This document shows, in pieces, positions 52,284 through 63,516 of a stretch of 64,000 bases of DNA. Where the stretch lies: positions 50,404-114,403 of the forward strand of contig NZ_MUIN01000016.1 in the NCBI RefSeq assembly GCF_002080045.1, read 5' to 3'. The translations under genes were made by a program, and so were the position numbers. Within the stretch, counting starts at the first letter, position 1; every line of letters starts with the position of its first letter. This DNA comes from Pseudomonas sp. Bc-h (lineage in GTDB: Bacteria > Pseudomonadota > Gammaproteobacteria > Pseudomonadales > Pseudomonadaceae). Below the pieces are notes generated by a model. It was not told the origin of the DNA. It was given only the letters and a program-made list of their open reading frames with translations, and ran no database searches.

Positions 52284-54013
52284 CGGGCTTTTTCCTGATG
52301 CTGCTGTTGTTCGTACCAGAATTTGCGGCGCAACAGCTCACCGGGTTCGTCGGGAATCTGCCGCAGCCATTGTTCGAGGGCCTGACGCTGTTCGCCGCTG
52401 ATGTGGCTGTCGGCAGGTCGGCTCGGCGCTCGGGTCGGTTCGTCGTCATCCGGCATTGCATCGGACGTTCCGCTGCCGCCGGAGAGTTGCGCACTGCTGG
52501 CGCTGCTGTCGTTTTCTTCTGCGTTCTGACTCGACGTCTGCTGGCTCTGTTGCTGTTGATCGGAGCTGCCGCCGCTCGGGTTGTCGGCGTCTTTCTCGCT
52601 TTCGCTCTTGCCTTCGCTGGCGTCTTCGGCCGCGGCCTGTTTGTTCTGCTCTTGAATCTGTTCGATCAGTGCCTTGTTGGCCGTGGCAGCGGGGAATTCG
52701 GGCTGCCGCTCCAGCGCCTGTTCGTAAGCGTCGATGGCCGCTTCGAGCTCGCCGCTTCTGGCCAGGGCGTTGCCGCGATTGTAATGGTCGGCAGCGGTGT
52801 TGCCTTGAGCGAAACGCTGAGCGGCGCCCGCATAGTCGCCTGCTTCGTAGAGTGCGATGCCTTGCCACTGAACGTTCTCAAAATGTCGTGCAGCTTCGGC
52901 GGGGTGATGGCGCTGCAGCAGATGCTGCCCCTGCTGATCCGGCCGCAGAAACAGATCCTTGAACTCGAAGGCGTAGCTGTGTTGCGGAACCAGCATCAGC
53001 AATGGCAGGCAAAGCACCCAGCCACGCCGACCGGCGCAGGCCGCCAGCAACAGCAGTGGCAGTAATAGCCAGTAACCCTGATCGGCCCAACTGTCGAGTC
53101 TTACGGTCTGGCCCTGACTGCGCATCTCTTTGGGGCCGTCGAGCAGGCCGAGTTCGCGCAGGTCGTCATCGTCCAGTCGCAACTGACTGTAATGGCCGCC
53201 CAGTTCTTCGGCGAAGTCCTTGAGGCTGGCGCCGTCCAGACGCGGCACCAGGATGCCGCCCTGAGCATCTTTGAGGAAGCCGCCTTTCTCCTGAGTTACC
53301 GGCGCGCCTTCGGCGGTGCCGACGCCAAGCATCAACAGCTGCGGGGCATGGCCGGTCATGGATGCGCGCATTCCCTGACGCTCCGCATCGGTCAGCGATG
53401 AGCCGATCCACAGCACACGCCCCTGACCCAGATCGCCCTGTTGCAGCAGATTCAGCGCCTTGATCAGGGCCAGATCGGCGCGCTGGCCGCTCTCCGGCAT
53501 GATCGATGGCTTGACCGCATCCAGCAGGTTTTTGCTGGTCGTCAGGTCATCGGACAGCGGCACCAAGGTGTGGGCGCTGCCGGCGTAGACGATGATCGCG
53601 GTCTGCGAATCGCGGCGCACTTGCAGCAGGTCGAGCAGCTTGCGCCGCGCCTGTTCCAGCCGCGAGGGCGGGCTGTCGGCGGCGAGCATTTCGGGGGTCG
53701 TTTCGAACATTACCACCAGCGGGTCGGCCGGTTTCTGGCTGGTCTGTTCAACGCGCTGCCAACTGGGCCCGATCAAGGCCAGCAGTGCCAGCAACCAGCC
53801 AAAGCCCAGTGCGATCCAAGGCAGTTTGCTTTCACGACCGCTGCCGCCGCTGAGCAATACCGAGTGGAAGGCGCTCGGCAGAATCATCTGCCAGCGGCCG
53901 GCGCGTTTTTGTCGGTTCCACAGCCGCCACAGCAACCAGCCCAGCAACGGCAGGAGCAGCAGCCACCAGGGGCGCATCCAGTGTGGCCACAACGCGAACA
54001 GCGACGAGATCAT
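52280..54013 (-). CDS. VWA-TPR membrane protein (BatB/BatC fusion type)
   Basis: 577 residues. Two N-terminal membrane helices, a VWA domain (about 80-290), a membrane pair at about 315-345, three TPR-like repeats (about 385-450, DHYNRGNALARSGELEAAI) and a Gln/Ser-rich disordered tail. The MIDAS DxSxS is replaced by FETTPEM, so metal binding is probably lost, in contrast to the BatA gene upstream. The ATG at 54013 has GGAGG; it overlaps batA by 4 bases. Confidence 0.9.
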   Translation of the reverse strand: MISSLFALWPHWMRPWWLLLLPLLGWLLWRLWNRQKRAGRWQMILPSAFHSVLLSGGSGRESKLPWIALGFGWLLALLALIGPSWQRVEQTSQKPADPLVVMFETTPEMLAADSPPSRLEQARRKLLDLLQVRRDSQTAIIVYAGSAHTLVPLSDDLTTSKNLLDAVKPSIMPESGQRADLALIKALNLLQQGDLGQGRVLWIGSSLTDAERQGMRASMTGHAPQLLMLGVGTAEGAPVTQEKGGFLKDAQGGILVPRLDGASLKDFAEELGGHYSQLRLDDDDLRELGLLDGPKEMRSQGQTVRLDSWADQGYWLLLPLLLLAACAGRRGWVLCLPLLMLVPQHSYAFEFKDLFLRPDQQGQHLLQRHHPAEAARHFENVQWQGIALYEAGDYAGAAQRFAQGNTAADHYNRGNALARSGELEAAIDAYEQALERQPEFPAATANKALIEQIQEQNKQAAAEDASEGKSESEKDADNPSGGSSDQQQQSQQTSSQNAEENDSSASSAQLSGGSGTSDAMPDDDEPTRAPSRPADSHISGEQRQALEQWLRQIPDEPGELLRRKFWYEQQQHQEKAR

Positions 54014-55077
54014 CGGCGCCTCCGCAAACGATTGAAGCGCTGACGCCATTGCGGGCCCGGATGCAGCGCTGGCTGACGGGCAAGAAAGCGATACAGCGGG
54101 TTGTGCGGCCAGCGTTCGTGGACCACCAACAGAATGCTCAGCAGGAGAGCGAACGACAGCGGCCAGTGATACAGCGCAAGGGCGGGGCGGGCCTGGGTCG
54201 GTTGCTGTGTGACAGGTTCGAGGGTGTCGAGGGCCTTGCCGATTCGCTCCAGCTCTGCGCCGTCGCGGGCACGGAAATACTGGCCACCGCTGATCTCGGC
54301 GATTTCCCGCAGGGCGGGTTCGTCCAGATCCAGGCTCGGGTTCAGGCCCAGAATGGTGGTCGCGCCTTTGTCGGGGTCCGCGCCAATGCCGATTGGATAG
54401 ATCTTCACGCCTTCGCCTGCTGCCAGACGTGCTGCGGTGGCGGGATCGATCTGGCCGGCGTTGTTGGCGCCATCGGTGACCAGAATCAGCACTCGGCTTT
54501 GCGCCGGACGCAGGCGCAGGCGTTTCAGGGCCAGACCGATGGCGTCGCCGATGGCGGTATTCTTGCCGGCGATGCCGATGCGCGCCTCGTCCAGCCAGAC
54601 GCGCACGGTCTTGCGGTCGAACGTCAGCGGCGCCTGCAGATAGGCCTGGCTGCCGAACAAAATCAGGCCGACGCGATCCCCTTGACGGTGTTCGAGAAAG
54701 TCGCCGAGCAATTGTTTGACCAGTGTCAGGCGGCTGACTTCATCGTTCTGCCAGACCATGTCCGGATAGTCCATCGAGCCCGAAACATCCACCGCCACCA
54801 GCAGATCACGTCCGCTGGACGCCACCGGCAAGGGTTCGCCCAGCCATTGCGGCCGCGCAGCGGCGACCAGCAGCAACAGCCAAAGGGTGACGAAGGGCAA
54901 CTGCCGACGCCATCCCGGCAGATGCGCACGGGCACGGCGACCGGCCAGACCCTCCAGTTCACTCAGGAAACTGACCTTGAGCGCCGCCTCGCCACTGTCC
55001 GCGACAGGCAACACGAAGCGCAACAGCCACGGCAGCGGCAACAGGGCGAAGACCCACGGCCAGGCGAACTCAAACAT
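54010..55077 (-). CDS. VWA-domain membrane protein (BatA type)
   Basis: 355 residues: two N-terminal membrane helices (about 5-22 and 60-78), a VWA domain with intact MIDAS (AVDVSGSMDYPDM, later GKNTAIGDAIG and LVTDGANNAGQ), and a C-terminal helix (ALYHWPLSFALLLSILLVV). It overlaps the DUF4381 gene by 8 bases and the VWA-TPR gene by 4, so the genes are translationally coupled. Confidence 0.92.
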   Translation of the reverse strand: MFEFAWPWVFALLPLPWLLRFVLPVADSGEAALKVSFLSELEGLAGRRARAHLPGWRRQLPFVTLWLLLLVAAARPQWLGEPLPVASSGRDLLVAVDVSGSMDYPDMVWQNDEVSRLTLVKQLLGDFLEHRQGDRVGLILFGSQAYLQAPLTFDRKTVRVWLDEARIGIAGKNTAIGDAIGLALKRLRLRPAQSRVLILVTDGANNAGQIDPATAARLAAGEGVKIYPIGIGADPDKGATTILGLNPSLDLDEPALREIAEISGGQYFRARDGAELERIGKALDTLEPVTQQPTQARPALALYHWPLSFALLLSILLVVHERWPHNPLYRFLARQPALHPGPQWRQRFNRLRRRR

Positions 55078-55564
55078 GTTTGCGAATCCACGTCTCGACC
55101 GATTGCGTCAGGCCATTGATAGCCTTGTCGTCGAGTTTGCATTCGGGCTTGTAGGCGCCTTCGACAAGAATCATCCAGCGGGTCAGCCCCGCAGCCGGGC
55201 AGCGATTGTCGAGAAACGCCAGCCATTTGCGGCCGTTGAGCGTATGGCTCTGGCTATAGGGATAGTGGTTGCGGCAAAGACGTTTGAGCAAGCCGTTGAT
55301 CTGTTGCAGCCACGCACCGGCCGGCGCGCCATCGTAGGGTTTGGGCAACTGGGCCAGCTCGATCAGCGCCGCCTGGCGCAGGGGGTCCAGCGGTTGTTCG
55401 GCGTTTTCGCGGGCGGCCTTCTTCGGCAGGTAGATCCGCGCGCGCCACAGGCCATAACCGAGCAACGGTAATAGAGCGAGCAATACCCACCAGCCGGGGG
55501 CGAGCGGCCAGAACGGCACGGGCTCGGGCTGAATCATCGGCTGCAACTGGTCCAGCAGGCTCAT
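55070..55564 (-). CDS. DUF4381 membrane protein
   Basis: 164 residues: one membrane helix (about 22-42, LAPGWWVLLALLPLLGYGLW) and a cytoplasmic helical domain with YPYSQSHTLNGRKWLAFLD, the DUF4381 hallmark. It always sits between DUF58 and BatA in MoxR operons. It overlaps both neighbours. Confidence 0.92.
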   Translation of the reverse strand: MSLLDQLQPMIQPEPVPFWPLAPGWWVLLALLPLLGYGLWRARIYLPKKAARENAEQPLDPLRQAALIELAQLPKPYDGAPAGAWLQQINGLLKRLCRNHYPYSQSHTLNGRKWLAFLDNRCPAAGLTRWMILVEGAYKPECKLDDKAINGLTQSVETWIRKHV

Positions 55565-56505
55565 TTCTGCTTTACCGGTTGTTGGGCATTCAAATAATCA
55601 CGCAGTTGCTCAACCATTTCTTGCTGAGTGCTCAGCGGAATCAGCAATACCCGCAGTTTCTTCGCCAGCAATTCCCAACGGGCCTGACGCGCTTCGCCTT
55701 GAGCGCGGTAGGTCTGACGCAAATCGGGGTTGAGGGTGTCGAGCTCCAGCTGCGCGCCTTTCTCGGCAAAACGCAGCAGACCTGCCGCCGGAAGCGCATG
55801 ATCCAGCGGATCGGACAGCGGCAACAGCAGCAGGTCGCAATGCCGGGAAAGGAGGGCCAGTTGCTGTTCGGCGGAATCGGACAGCGCGCGCTCGTCGCAG
55901 AGGATGAACACCAGACTGCCTGGCCGCAGCACTTCCCGGGCACGACGCAGCGCCACGCCGAAAGTGTCGCGGTCGGCGGCGGCCTCGGTGTGCAGCGACT
56001 GATTGACCCGCACCAGTCGGTTGAGCAGCTGCAACAGGCTCTGCTTGCTGCGGCGCGGCTTGATTTCGTAGTGTTCGTTATCGCCGAATACCAGCCCTCC
56101 GACCCGGTCGTTGTGGCCCAGAGCGGCCCAGCCGATCAGCGCCGCAGCCTGCGCCGCCAGTACCGATTTGAACATCTGGCCCGAACCGAAAAACAGCCGT
56201 CGGCTCTGCTCGACCATGAGGAAGATCGGCCGCTCGCGTTCCTCGTGGAACAGCTTGGTGTGTGGCTCCTGGGTCCTTGCCGTGACGCGCCAGTCGATGG
56301 TGCGCACATCGTCGCCAGCCTGATAGACCCGCACCTGATCGAAGTCCACGCCACGACCGCGCAGCTTGGAGTGATGCAGGCCAATCAAGGGGCTGCGCTG
56401 GCTGGGCGAAGAAAACAGCTGCACTTCCCGCACGCGATGACGCATCTCGATCAGCTCGGCGAGGCTGATGCGGATGCCCGGTTGGGAGATCAGATAGGGT
56501 TGCAT
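55561..56505 (-). CDS. DUF58 domain protein
   Basis: 314 residues, no signal peptide. The DUF58 motif GRGVDFDQVRVYQAGDDVRTIDWRVTART (about 50-80) is complete and is followed by a VWA-like fold (IFLMVEQSRRLFFG). ATG at 56505, 4 bases after the moxR stop; TTG 18 bases upstream would overlap moxR. Second gene of the operon; it probably bridges the MoxR ATPase and VWA proteins. Confidence 0.92.
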   Translation of the reverse strand: MQPYLISQPGIRISLAELIEMRHRVREVQLFSSPSQRSPLIGLHHSKLRGRGVDFDQVRVYQAGDDVRTIDWRVTARTQEPHTKLFHEERERPIFLMVEQSRRLFFGSGQMFKSVLAAQAAALIGWAALGHNDRVGGLVFGDNEHYEIKPRRSKQSLLQLLNRLVRVNQSLHTEAAADRDTFGVALRRAREVLRPGSLVFILCDERALSDSAEQQLALLSRHCDLLLLPLSDPLDHALPAAGLLRFAEKGAQLELDTLNPDLRQTYRAQGEARQARWELLAKKLRVLLIPLSTQQEMVEQLRDYLNAQQPVKQK

Positions 56506-56509
56506 GGGC

Positions 56510-57469
<960 letters not shown>

Positions 57470-57791
57470 CGATGACGGTTCCTGGCAGGGTAGGCAGCAG
57501 CGCCAAAACGGCACCGAAGCTGGGGGCGTTACTTTAATCCATCCGAGGGGGTGGCGACTAACCGGCCAAGGGGTTTTTTCAGTGTCTGTCGCGTTTGGCG
57601 GGGTAAAAACGAGAATTGTCTGACAAGTCGCAGGTATTACCCCTGTTGCGCGAGATTTATGGTGTCAGTATTCCGTTGGTGGGCGTTTCGAGCCTTGATA
57701 TCGGCATGGATATGCCCGTGGCGGCAGCCTGCCGCTGGCAGCGACATCCAGAGCGCCACCGCTGGCAAGCCGTGCTCCTACAGCGTCGACT
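57470..57791. other. moxR promoter region with a decayed repeat
   Basis: 322 bp. Contains the moxR promoter and, at about 57726-57783, a diverged CCTGTAGCAG-type repeat (GCTGGCAGCG ... GCAAGCCGTGCTCCTACAG). No gene. Confidence 0.5.
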
Positions 57792-58151
57792 TCACCCCAG
57801 CTCGCTGACGTAAGCCCCCACATTCTTGAGGATGATGCGCAACGTGTCATCCAGATCGCGCACCTCGCCAGCCGGGGTGCTGTGCGTGATTTCGTAGGTG
57901 GTCTCGCCGCCGAAGGGCTTGGCGTCCGCAGCGTCGATTTCCACTTTCAGCTGCGTTGCACTGAAGGTCACTTTCAGATTCGAGTCGACGTGGATGGTGT
58001 CATCGCGAAAGGTGATGTCGACTTCGTCTTCATCGGGAAAACGCGCCAGCAGGAACAGATCGCCGTTAGTGGCATGGCAGCAGGCCAGCGCCATGTCATC
58101 TTCTTCCTCGTCACAAGGGTTGTAGATGAAGCTGTCGGTGGTCATTTTCAT
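57792..58151 (-). CDS. Acidic small protein, unknown
   Basis: 119 residues, very acidic (NPCDEEEDDMALACCHATNG near the start, FPDEDEVDITFRDDTIHVD). Four Cys fall in the first 25 residues, CCH included. No signal or membrane helix. GGAACC precedes the ATG at 58151; the frame is open to 58403 without an SD. It looks like a single beta-rich domain conserved in Pseudomonas, but I cannot assign a family or function. Confidence 0.7.
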   Translation of the reverse strand: MKMTTDSFIYNPCDEEEDDMALACCHATNGDLFLLARFPDEDEVDITFRDDTIHVDSNLKVTFSATQLKVEIDAADAKPFGGETTYEITHSTPAGEVRDLDDTLRIILKNVGAYVSELG

Positions 58152-58604
58152 GGGCGTGGTTCCTGTGGCTGGGTTCGGGGCAGGGGGAGATTTTGCCAGT
58201 CCTGAGCAAATATTGCCTGTTTGACGGGTTGAGCCAACCCCAAGACCACCCATACGGTCCATCCTCCCCCGCCTCTGAAACATTCCGTTGCGACCCGATG
58301 TCCGAATATGTCGCAGCACCGCAAGCAGGTGCGGGGTCGCTCTCGTTAAGCTGCGTAGCAGATGAACGGACGTGTGGCCGAGCCTGCCTGGGCAGACGCC
58401 CACCGATCTTCATTCGGGTCGATTCAATGTGACGACGCACACACGACGAGCGTTAGTACTTGAGGCAGGTCTTCACGCACTGCTCGTTGTCACGTTTTGC
58501 TGACTATCATCGAACAGGCGCAAACGTGGCAAAAACACACTCATGCACGACCCCGAAACACGCATCTCTCCTATATAAAAGCCAAGCCAAGCGGAGTACC
58601 ACAG
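58152..58604. other. Divergent promoter region upstream of gdhB
   Basis: 453 bp without a supported gene. A TATATAA stretch at 58571-58577 lies 28 bases before the gdhB ATG, too near for a normal promoter, so the start site is probably further up. No operator recognised. Confidence 0.4.
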
Positions 58605-61600
58605 ATGGCGTTCTTCACCGCAGCCAGCAAGTCCGACTTTCAGCACCAACTGCAAGTGGCACTGGCCCAGCACATCAGTGAACAGGCACTGCCACAAGTG
58701 GCGCTGTTCGCCGATCAATTCTTCGGCATCATTTCCCTCGACGAACTGACCCAGCGCAGGCTTTCCGACCTCGCCGGTTGCACTCTGTCTGCCTGGCGTC
58801 TGCTCGAGCGCTTCGAACACAGCAAACCGGAAGTCCGGGTCTACAACCCCGATTACGAACGTCACGGCTGGCAGTCGACCCACACCGCCGTAGAAGTCCT
58901 GCACCACGACCTGCCGTTTCTGGTCGACTCGGTGCGCACCGAACTGAACCGCCGCGGTTACAGCATCCACACGCTGCAGACCACCGTGCTGAGCGTGCGC
59001 CGCGACGAGAAGGGCCAACTGGTCGAACTGCTGCCAAAAGGCAGCACGGGCGACGGCGTGCTGCAAGAATCGCTGATGTACCTGGAAATCGACCGCTGCG
59101 CCAATGCTGCCGAACTGAACGTTCTGGCCCGCGAACTGGAGCAGGTGCTGAGTGAAGTGCGCGTCGCGGTCGAAGATTTCGAACCGATGAAGGCCAAGCT
59201 GCACGAGCTGCTGGCCGGCATCGACGCCATCGAATACAACGTCGATGCGGACGAGAAGGCCGAGGTCAAAGTGTTCCTCGAGTGGTTGGTGAACAACCAC
59301 TTCACCTTCCTCGGCTATGAAGAATTCACCGTCAGCGGTGACGGAGAAGGCGGTCAACTGACCTATGACCAGTCGTCCTTCCTTGGTCTGACGAAGCTGC
59401 TGCGTGCCGGCCTGACAGCTGAAGACCTGCACATCGAAGGCTATGCGGTGAACTACCTGCACGAGCCGACCCTGCTTTCCTTCGCCAAGGCTGCGCACCC
59501 GAGCCGCGTACACCGCCCGGCGTACCCGGACTACGTGTCGATCCGCCAGATCGACGCCGACGGCAACGTCATCAAGGAATGCCGCTTCATGGGCTTGTAC
59601 ACCTCGTCGGTGTATGGCGAGAGCGTGCGCAACATCCCTTACATCCGCCGCAAGGTCGCTGAAGTCGAGCGCCGCTCCGGCTTCGACGCCAAGGCGCACC
59701 TGGGCAAGGAGCTGGCGCAAGTCGTTGAAGTGCTGCCTCGTGACGACCTGTTCCAGACCCCGGTTGACGAGCTGTTCACCACCGTCATGTCCATCGTGCA
59801 GATCCAGGAGCGCAACAAGATTCGCGTGTTCCTGCGCAAGGACCCGTACGGCCGCTTCTGCTACTGCCTGGCCTACGTGCCACGCGATATCTACTCCACC
59901 GAAGTGCGGCAGAAAATCCAGCAGGTGCTGATGGAGCGCCTGAAGGCCAGCGACTGCGAGTTCTGGACCTTCTTCTCCGAATCCGTGCTGGCCCGTGTGC
60001 AGCTGATCCTGCGGGTGGACCCGAAGGTCACCCTGAACATCGATCCGCAGCAACTGGAAAACGAAGTCATCCAGGCCTGCCGTTCGTGGAAGGACGATTA
60101 CGCCAGTCTGGTCGTCGAAAGCTTCGGTGAAGCCCAGGGCACCAACGTTCTGGCCGACTTCCCGAAAGGCTTCCCGGCAGGCTACCGCGAGCGCTTCGCC
60201 GCGCACTCGGCCGTGGTCGACATGCAGCACCTGTTGAACCTGTCCGAAGCCAATCCGCTGGTCATGAGCTTCTATCAGCCGCTGTCGGGCGACAAGGCGC
60301 AGCTGCACTGCAAGCTGTACCACGCCGATACCCCGCTGGCGTTGTCCGACGTGTTGCCGATTCTGGAAAACCTCGGTCTGCGCGTGTTGGGTGAGTTCCC
60401 GTATCGCTTGCGCCACACCAACGGTCGCGAGTTCTGGATTCACGATTTCGCCTTCACTTACGGCGAAGGTCTGAACCTTGACCTGCAGCAGCTCAACGAC
60501 ACCCTGCAGGACGCCTTTGTGCACATCGTTCGTGGCGAAGCCGAGAACGATGCGTTCAACCGTCTGGTGCTGACTGCCGGTCTGCCATGGCGCGACGTAG
60601 CACTGCTGCGCGCTTATGCCCGTTACCTGAAGCAGATTCGTCTGGGCTTCGACCTGGGTTATATCGCCAGCACGCTGAACAACCATGCCGACATCGCCCG
60701 CGAATTGACGCGGTTGTTCAAGACTCGCTTCTATCTGGCGCGCAAGCTGTCCGGTGGCGATCTGGACGACATGCAGCAGCGTCTGGAAACGGCGATTCTC
60801 TCGGCACTGGACGACGTTCAGGTGCTCAACGAAGACCGCATCCTGCGTCGCTACCTTGACCTGATCAAGGCGACCATGCGCACCAATTTCTACCAGACCG
60901 ACGCCAACGGCCAGAACAAGAGCTACTTCAGCTTCAAGTTCAACCCGCGTCTGATTCCCGAGCTGCCGAAGCCGGTGCCGAAGTTCGAGATCTTCGTCTA
61001 CTCGCCGCGTGTCGAGGGTGTTCACCTGCGTTTCGGCAACGTCGCACGGGGTGGTCTGCGCTGGTCCGACCGTGAAGAAGACTTCCGCACCGAAGTGTTG
61101 GGCCTTGTGAAAGCCCAACAAGTGAAGAACTCGGTCATCGTGCCGGTCGGCGCCAAGGGCGGCTTCCTGCCGCGTCGTCTGCCGACCACCGGCACCCGCG
61201 ACGAGATTCAGGCCGAAGCGATTGCCTGCTACCGCATTTTCATCTCCGGTCTGCTGGACATCACCGACAATCTGAAAGAAGGCGCGCTGGTTCCTCCGGC
61301 CAACGTCGTGCGTCATGACGACGATGACCCGTACCTGGTAGTGGCGGCCGACAAAGGCACCGCGACCTTCTCCGACATCGCCAACGGCATCGCCATCGAC
61401 TACGGCTTCTGGCTGGGCGATGCGTTCGCCTCCGGTGGTTCGGCCGGTTACGACCACAAGAAAATGGGCATCACCGCCAAGGGCGCATGGGTGGGCGTGC
61501 AGCGTCACTTCCGCGAACGCGGGATCAACGTTCAGCAGGACAGCGTCAGCGTGATCGGCGTCGGCGACATGGCCGGTGACGTGTTCGGCAACGGCCTGTT

Positions 61601-63461
61601 GATGTCTGACAAGCTGCAACTGGTGGCAGCGTTCAACCACCTGCACATCTTCATCGATCCGAACCCGAATCCGGCCACCAGCTTCGTCGAACGTCAGCGT
61701 CTGTTCGATCTGCCGCGCTCGGCCTGGACCGATTACGACACCAGCATCATGTCCGAAGGCGGCGGTATCTTCCCGCGCAGCCTGAAGAGCATCACCATCA
61801 CCCCGCAAATGAAAGAGCGCTTCGACATCACCGCGGACAAGCTGACGCCGACCGAATTGATGCACGCGCTGCTCAAGGCGCCGGTGGATCTACTGTGGAA
61901 CGGCGGCATCGGCACCTACGTCAAGGCCAGCTCCGAAAGCCACAGCGACGTCGGCGACAAGGCCAACGACACCCTGCGAGTCAACGGCAACCAGCTGCGC
62001 TGCAAGGTGGTGGGCGAGGGCGGTAACCTGGGCATGACCCAACTGGGCCGCGTCGAGTTCGGCCTGCTCGGTGGCGCAACCAACACTGACTTCATCGACA
62101 ACGCCGGTGGTGTGGACTGCTCCGACCACGAAGTGAACATCAAGATCCTGCTCAACGAAGTGGTGCAGGCCGGTGACATGACCGAGAAGCAGCGCAACCT
62201 GCTGCTCGAAAGCATGACCGACGAAGTGGGCAACCTGGTGCTCGGCAACAACTACAAGCAGACCCAGGCACTGTCGTTGGCGGCTCGTCGCGCCTACGAG
62301 CGCATCGCTGAATACAAGCGTCTGATGAACGATCTGGAATCCCGTGGCAAGCTGGACCGCGCCATCGAGTTCCTGCCCGCCGAAGACCAACTGGCCGAGC
62401 GCATCGCCGAGCAGAAAGGCCTGAGTCGCGCCGAGTTGTCGGTACTGATCTCGTACAGCAAGATCGACCTCAAGGAAGCGCTGCTGGAATCCCGCGTCCC
62501 TGATGACGATTACCTGGCCCGCGACATGGAAACCGCCTTCCCGCCGTCATTGGGCGCGAAGTTTTCGGAGTCCATGCGTCGCCACCGTCTGAAGCGCGAA
62601 ATCGTCAGCACCCAGATCGCCAACGATCTGGTCAACCACATGGGCATCACCTTCGTGCAGCGGCTCAAAGAGTCGACTGGCATGAGTGCAGCCAACGTCG
62701 CCGGTGCCTACGTGATCGTGCGCGACATCTTCCACCTCCCGCACTGGTTCCGTCAGATCGAGGCGCTGGACTACAAGGTTCCTGCTGAAATCCAGCTGGC
62801 GCTGATGGATGAACTGATGCGTCTTGGCCGTCGCGCCACCCGCTGGTTCCTGCGCAGCCGTCGCAACGAGCTGGACGCGGCACGGGACGTTGCGCACTTC
62901 GGTCCGCACATCGCGACCTTGGGTCTGAAACTGGACGAGCTGCTGGAAGGCCCGACCCGGGAAGTCTGGCAGGCGCGTTATCAGGAGTACGTCGAGGCTG
63001 GCGTGCCGGAGTTGCTGGCGCGAATGGTCGCGGGCACCACTCACCTGTACACACTGCTGCCGATCATCGAAGCATCCGACGTCACTGGCCAGAACGCGGC
63101 CGACGTGGCCAAGGTGTACTTCGCGGTGGGCAGTTCGCTGGACGTCACCTGGTACCTGCAGCAAATCAGTGCGCTCCCCGTGGAGAACAACTGGCAGGCC
63201 CTGGCCCGCGAGGCGTTCCGCGACGACATCGACTGGCAGCAACGGGCGATCACTGTGTCCGTTCTGCAAATGCCGAACGGCCCTGCGGATGTAGAAGAGC
63301 GCCTGAACCTGTGGCTGGAGCAGCACATGCCGATGGTCGAGCGCTGGCGCGCGATGCTGGTCGAGCTGCGTGCCGCGAGCGGCAACGACTACGCAATGTA
63401 CGCCGTCGCCAACCGCGAACTGCTCGACCTGGCCATGAGCGGGCAGACTGCTGTGGTTTGA
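58605..63461 (+). CDS. gdhB: NAD-specific glutamate dehydrogenase, large form
   Basis: 1618 residues, the ~180-kDa class that oxidises glutamate to 2-oxoglutarate and ammonia for catabolism. The long N-terminal region has ACT-like segments (about 90-350); the catalytic core spans about 770-1160 with RGGLRWSDREEDFRTEVLGL, KNSVIVPVGAKGGF, GGSAGYDHKKMGITAKGAW and VGVGDMAGDVFGNG; a long helical C-terminal domain follows. The ATG at 58605 has GGAG 9 bases ahead and gives MAFFTAASKSDF; an open frame extends 36 codons further 5' without an SD. It has its own terminator. Confidence 0.96.
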   Translation: MAFFTAASKSDFQHQLQVALAQHISEQALPQVALFADQFFGIISLDELTQRRLSDLAGCTLSAWRLLERFEHSKPEVRVYNPDYERHGWQSTHTAVEVLHHDLPFLVDSVRTELNRRGYSIHTLQTTVLSVRRDEKGQLVELLPKGSTGDGVLQESLMYLEIDRCANAAELNVLARELEQVLSEVRVAVEDFEPMKAKLHELLAGIDAIEYNVDADEKAEVKVFLEWLVNNHFTFLGYEEFTVSGDGEGGQLTYDQSSFLGLTKLLRAGLTAEDLHIEGYAVNYLHEPTLLSFAKAAHPSRVHRPAYPDYVSIRQIDADGNVIKECRFMGLYTSSVYGESVRNIPYIRRKVAEVERRSGFDAKAHLGKELAQVVEVLPRDDLFQTPVDELFTTVMSIVQIQERNKIRVFLRKDPYGRFCYCLAYVPRDIYSTEVRQKIQQVLMERLKASDCEFWTFFSESVLARVQLILRVDPKVTLNIDPQQLENEVIQACRSWKDDYASLVVESFGEAQGTNVLADFPKGFPAGYRERFAAHSAVVDMQHLLNLSEANPLVMSFYQPLSGDKAQLHCKLYHADTPLALSDVLPILENLGLRVLGEFPYRLRHTNGREFWIHDFAFTYGEGLNLDLQQLNDTLQDAFVHIVRGEAENDAFNRLVLTAGLPWRDVALLRAYARYLKQIRLGFDLGYIASTLNNHADIARELTRLFKTRFYLARKLSGGDLDDMQQRLETAILSALDDVQVLNEDRILRRYLDLIKATMRTNFYQTDANGQNKSYFSFKFNPRLIPELPKPVPKFEIFVYSPRVEGVHLRFGNVARGGLRWSDREEDFRTEVLGLVKAQQVKNSVIVPVGAKGGFLPRRLPTTGTRDEIQAEAIACYRIFISGLLDITDNLKEGALVPPANVVRHDDDDPYLVVAADKGTATFSDIANGIAIDYGFWLGDAFASGGSAGYDHKKMGITAKGAWVGVQRHFRERGINVQQDSVSVIGVGDMAGDVFGNGLLMSDKLQLVAAFNHLHIFIDPNPNPATSFVERQRLFDLPRSAWTDYDTSIMSEGGGIFPRSLKSITITPQMKERFDITADKLTPTELMHALLKAPVDLLWNGGIGTYVKASSESHSDVGDKANDTLRVNGNQLRCKVVGEGGNLGMTQLGRVEFGLLGGATNTDFIDNAGGVDCSDHEVNIKILLNEVVQAGDMTEKQRNLLLESMTDEVGNLVLGNNYKQTQALSLAARRAYERIAEYKRLMNDLESRGKLDRAIEFLPAEDQLAERIAEQKGLSRAELSVLISYSKIDLKEALLESRVPDDDYLARDMETAFPPSLGAKFSESMRRHRLKREIVSTQIANDLVNHMGITFVQRLKESTGMSAANVAGAYVIVRDIFHLPHWFRQIEALDYKVPAEIQLALMDELMRLGRRATRWFLRSRRNELDAARDVAHFGPHIATLGLKLDELLEGPTREVWQARYQEYVEAGVPELLARMVAGTTHLYTLLPIIEASDVTGQNAADVAKVYFAVGSSLDVTWYLQQISALPVENNWQALAREAFRDDIDWQQRAITVSVLQMPNGPADVEERLNLWLEQHMPMVERWRAMLVELRAASGNDYAMYAVANRELLDLAMSGQTAVV

Positions 63462-63484
63462 TGGTTTAGTTGAGCTGAGGACGG

Positions 63485-63516
63485 AGCCCTGCATCGAGAG
63501 ATGTGGGGCTTTTTTG
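63485..63516 (+). terminator. gdhB terminator
   Basis: AGCCCTGCATC/GATGTGGGGCT stem (with G-T pairs, loop GAGA) followed by six T residues, 23 bases after the gdhB stop. Confidence 0.8.

Noticed and set aside
58473..61865. A 1130-residue open frame antisense to gdhB
   Set aside because: Runs exactly opposite a certain gene, has His/Gln/Val-rich shadow composition, no SD and no recognisable motif. Long antisense frames are expected at this GC content.
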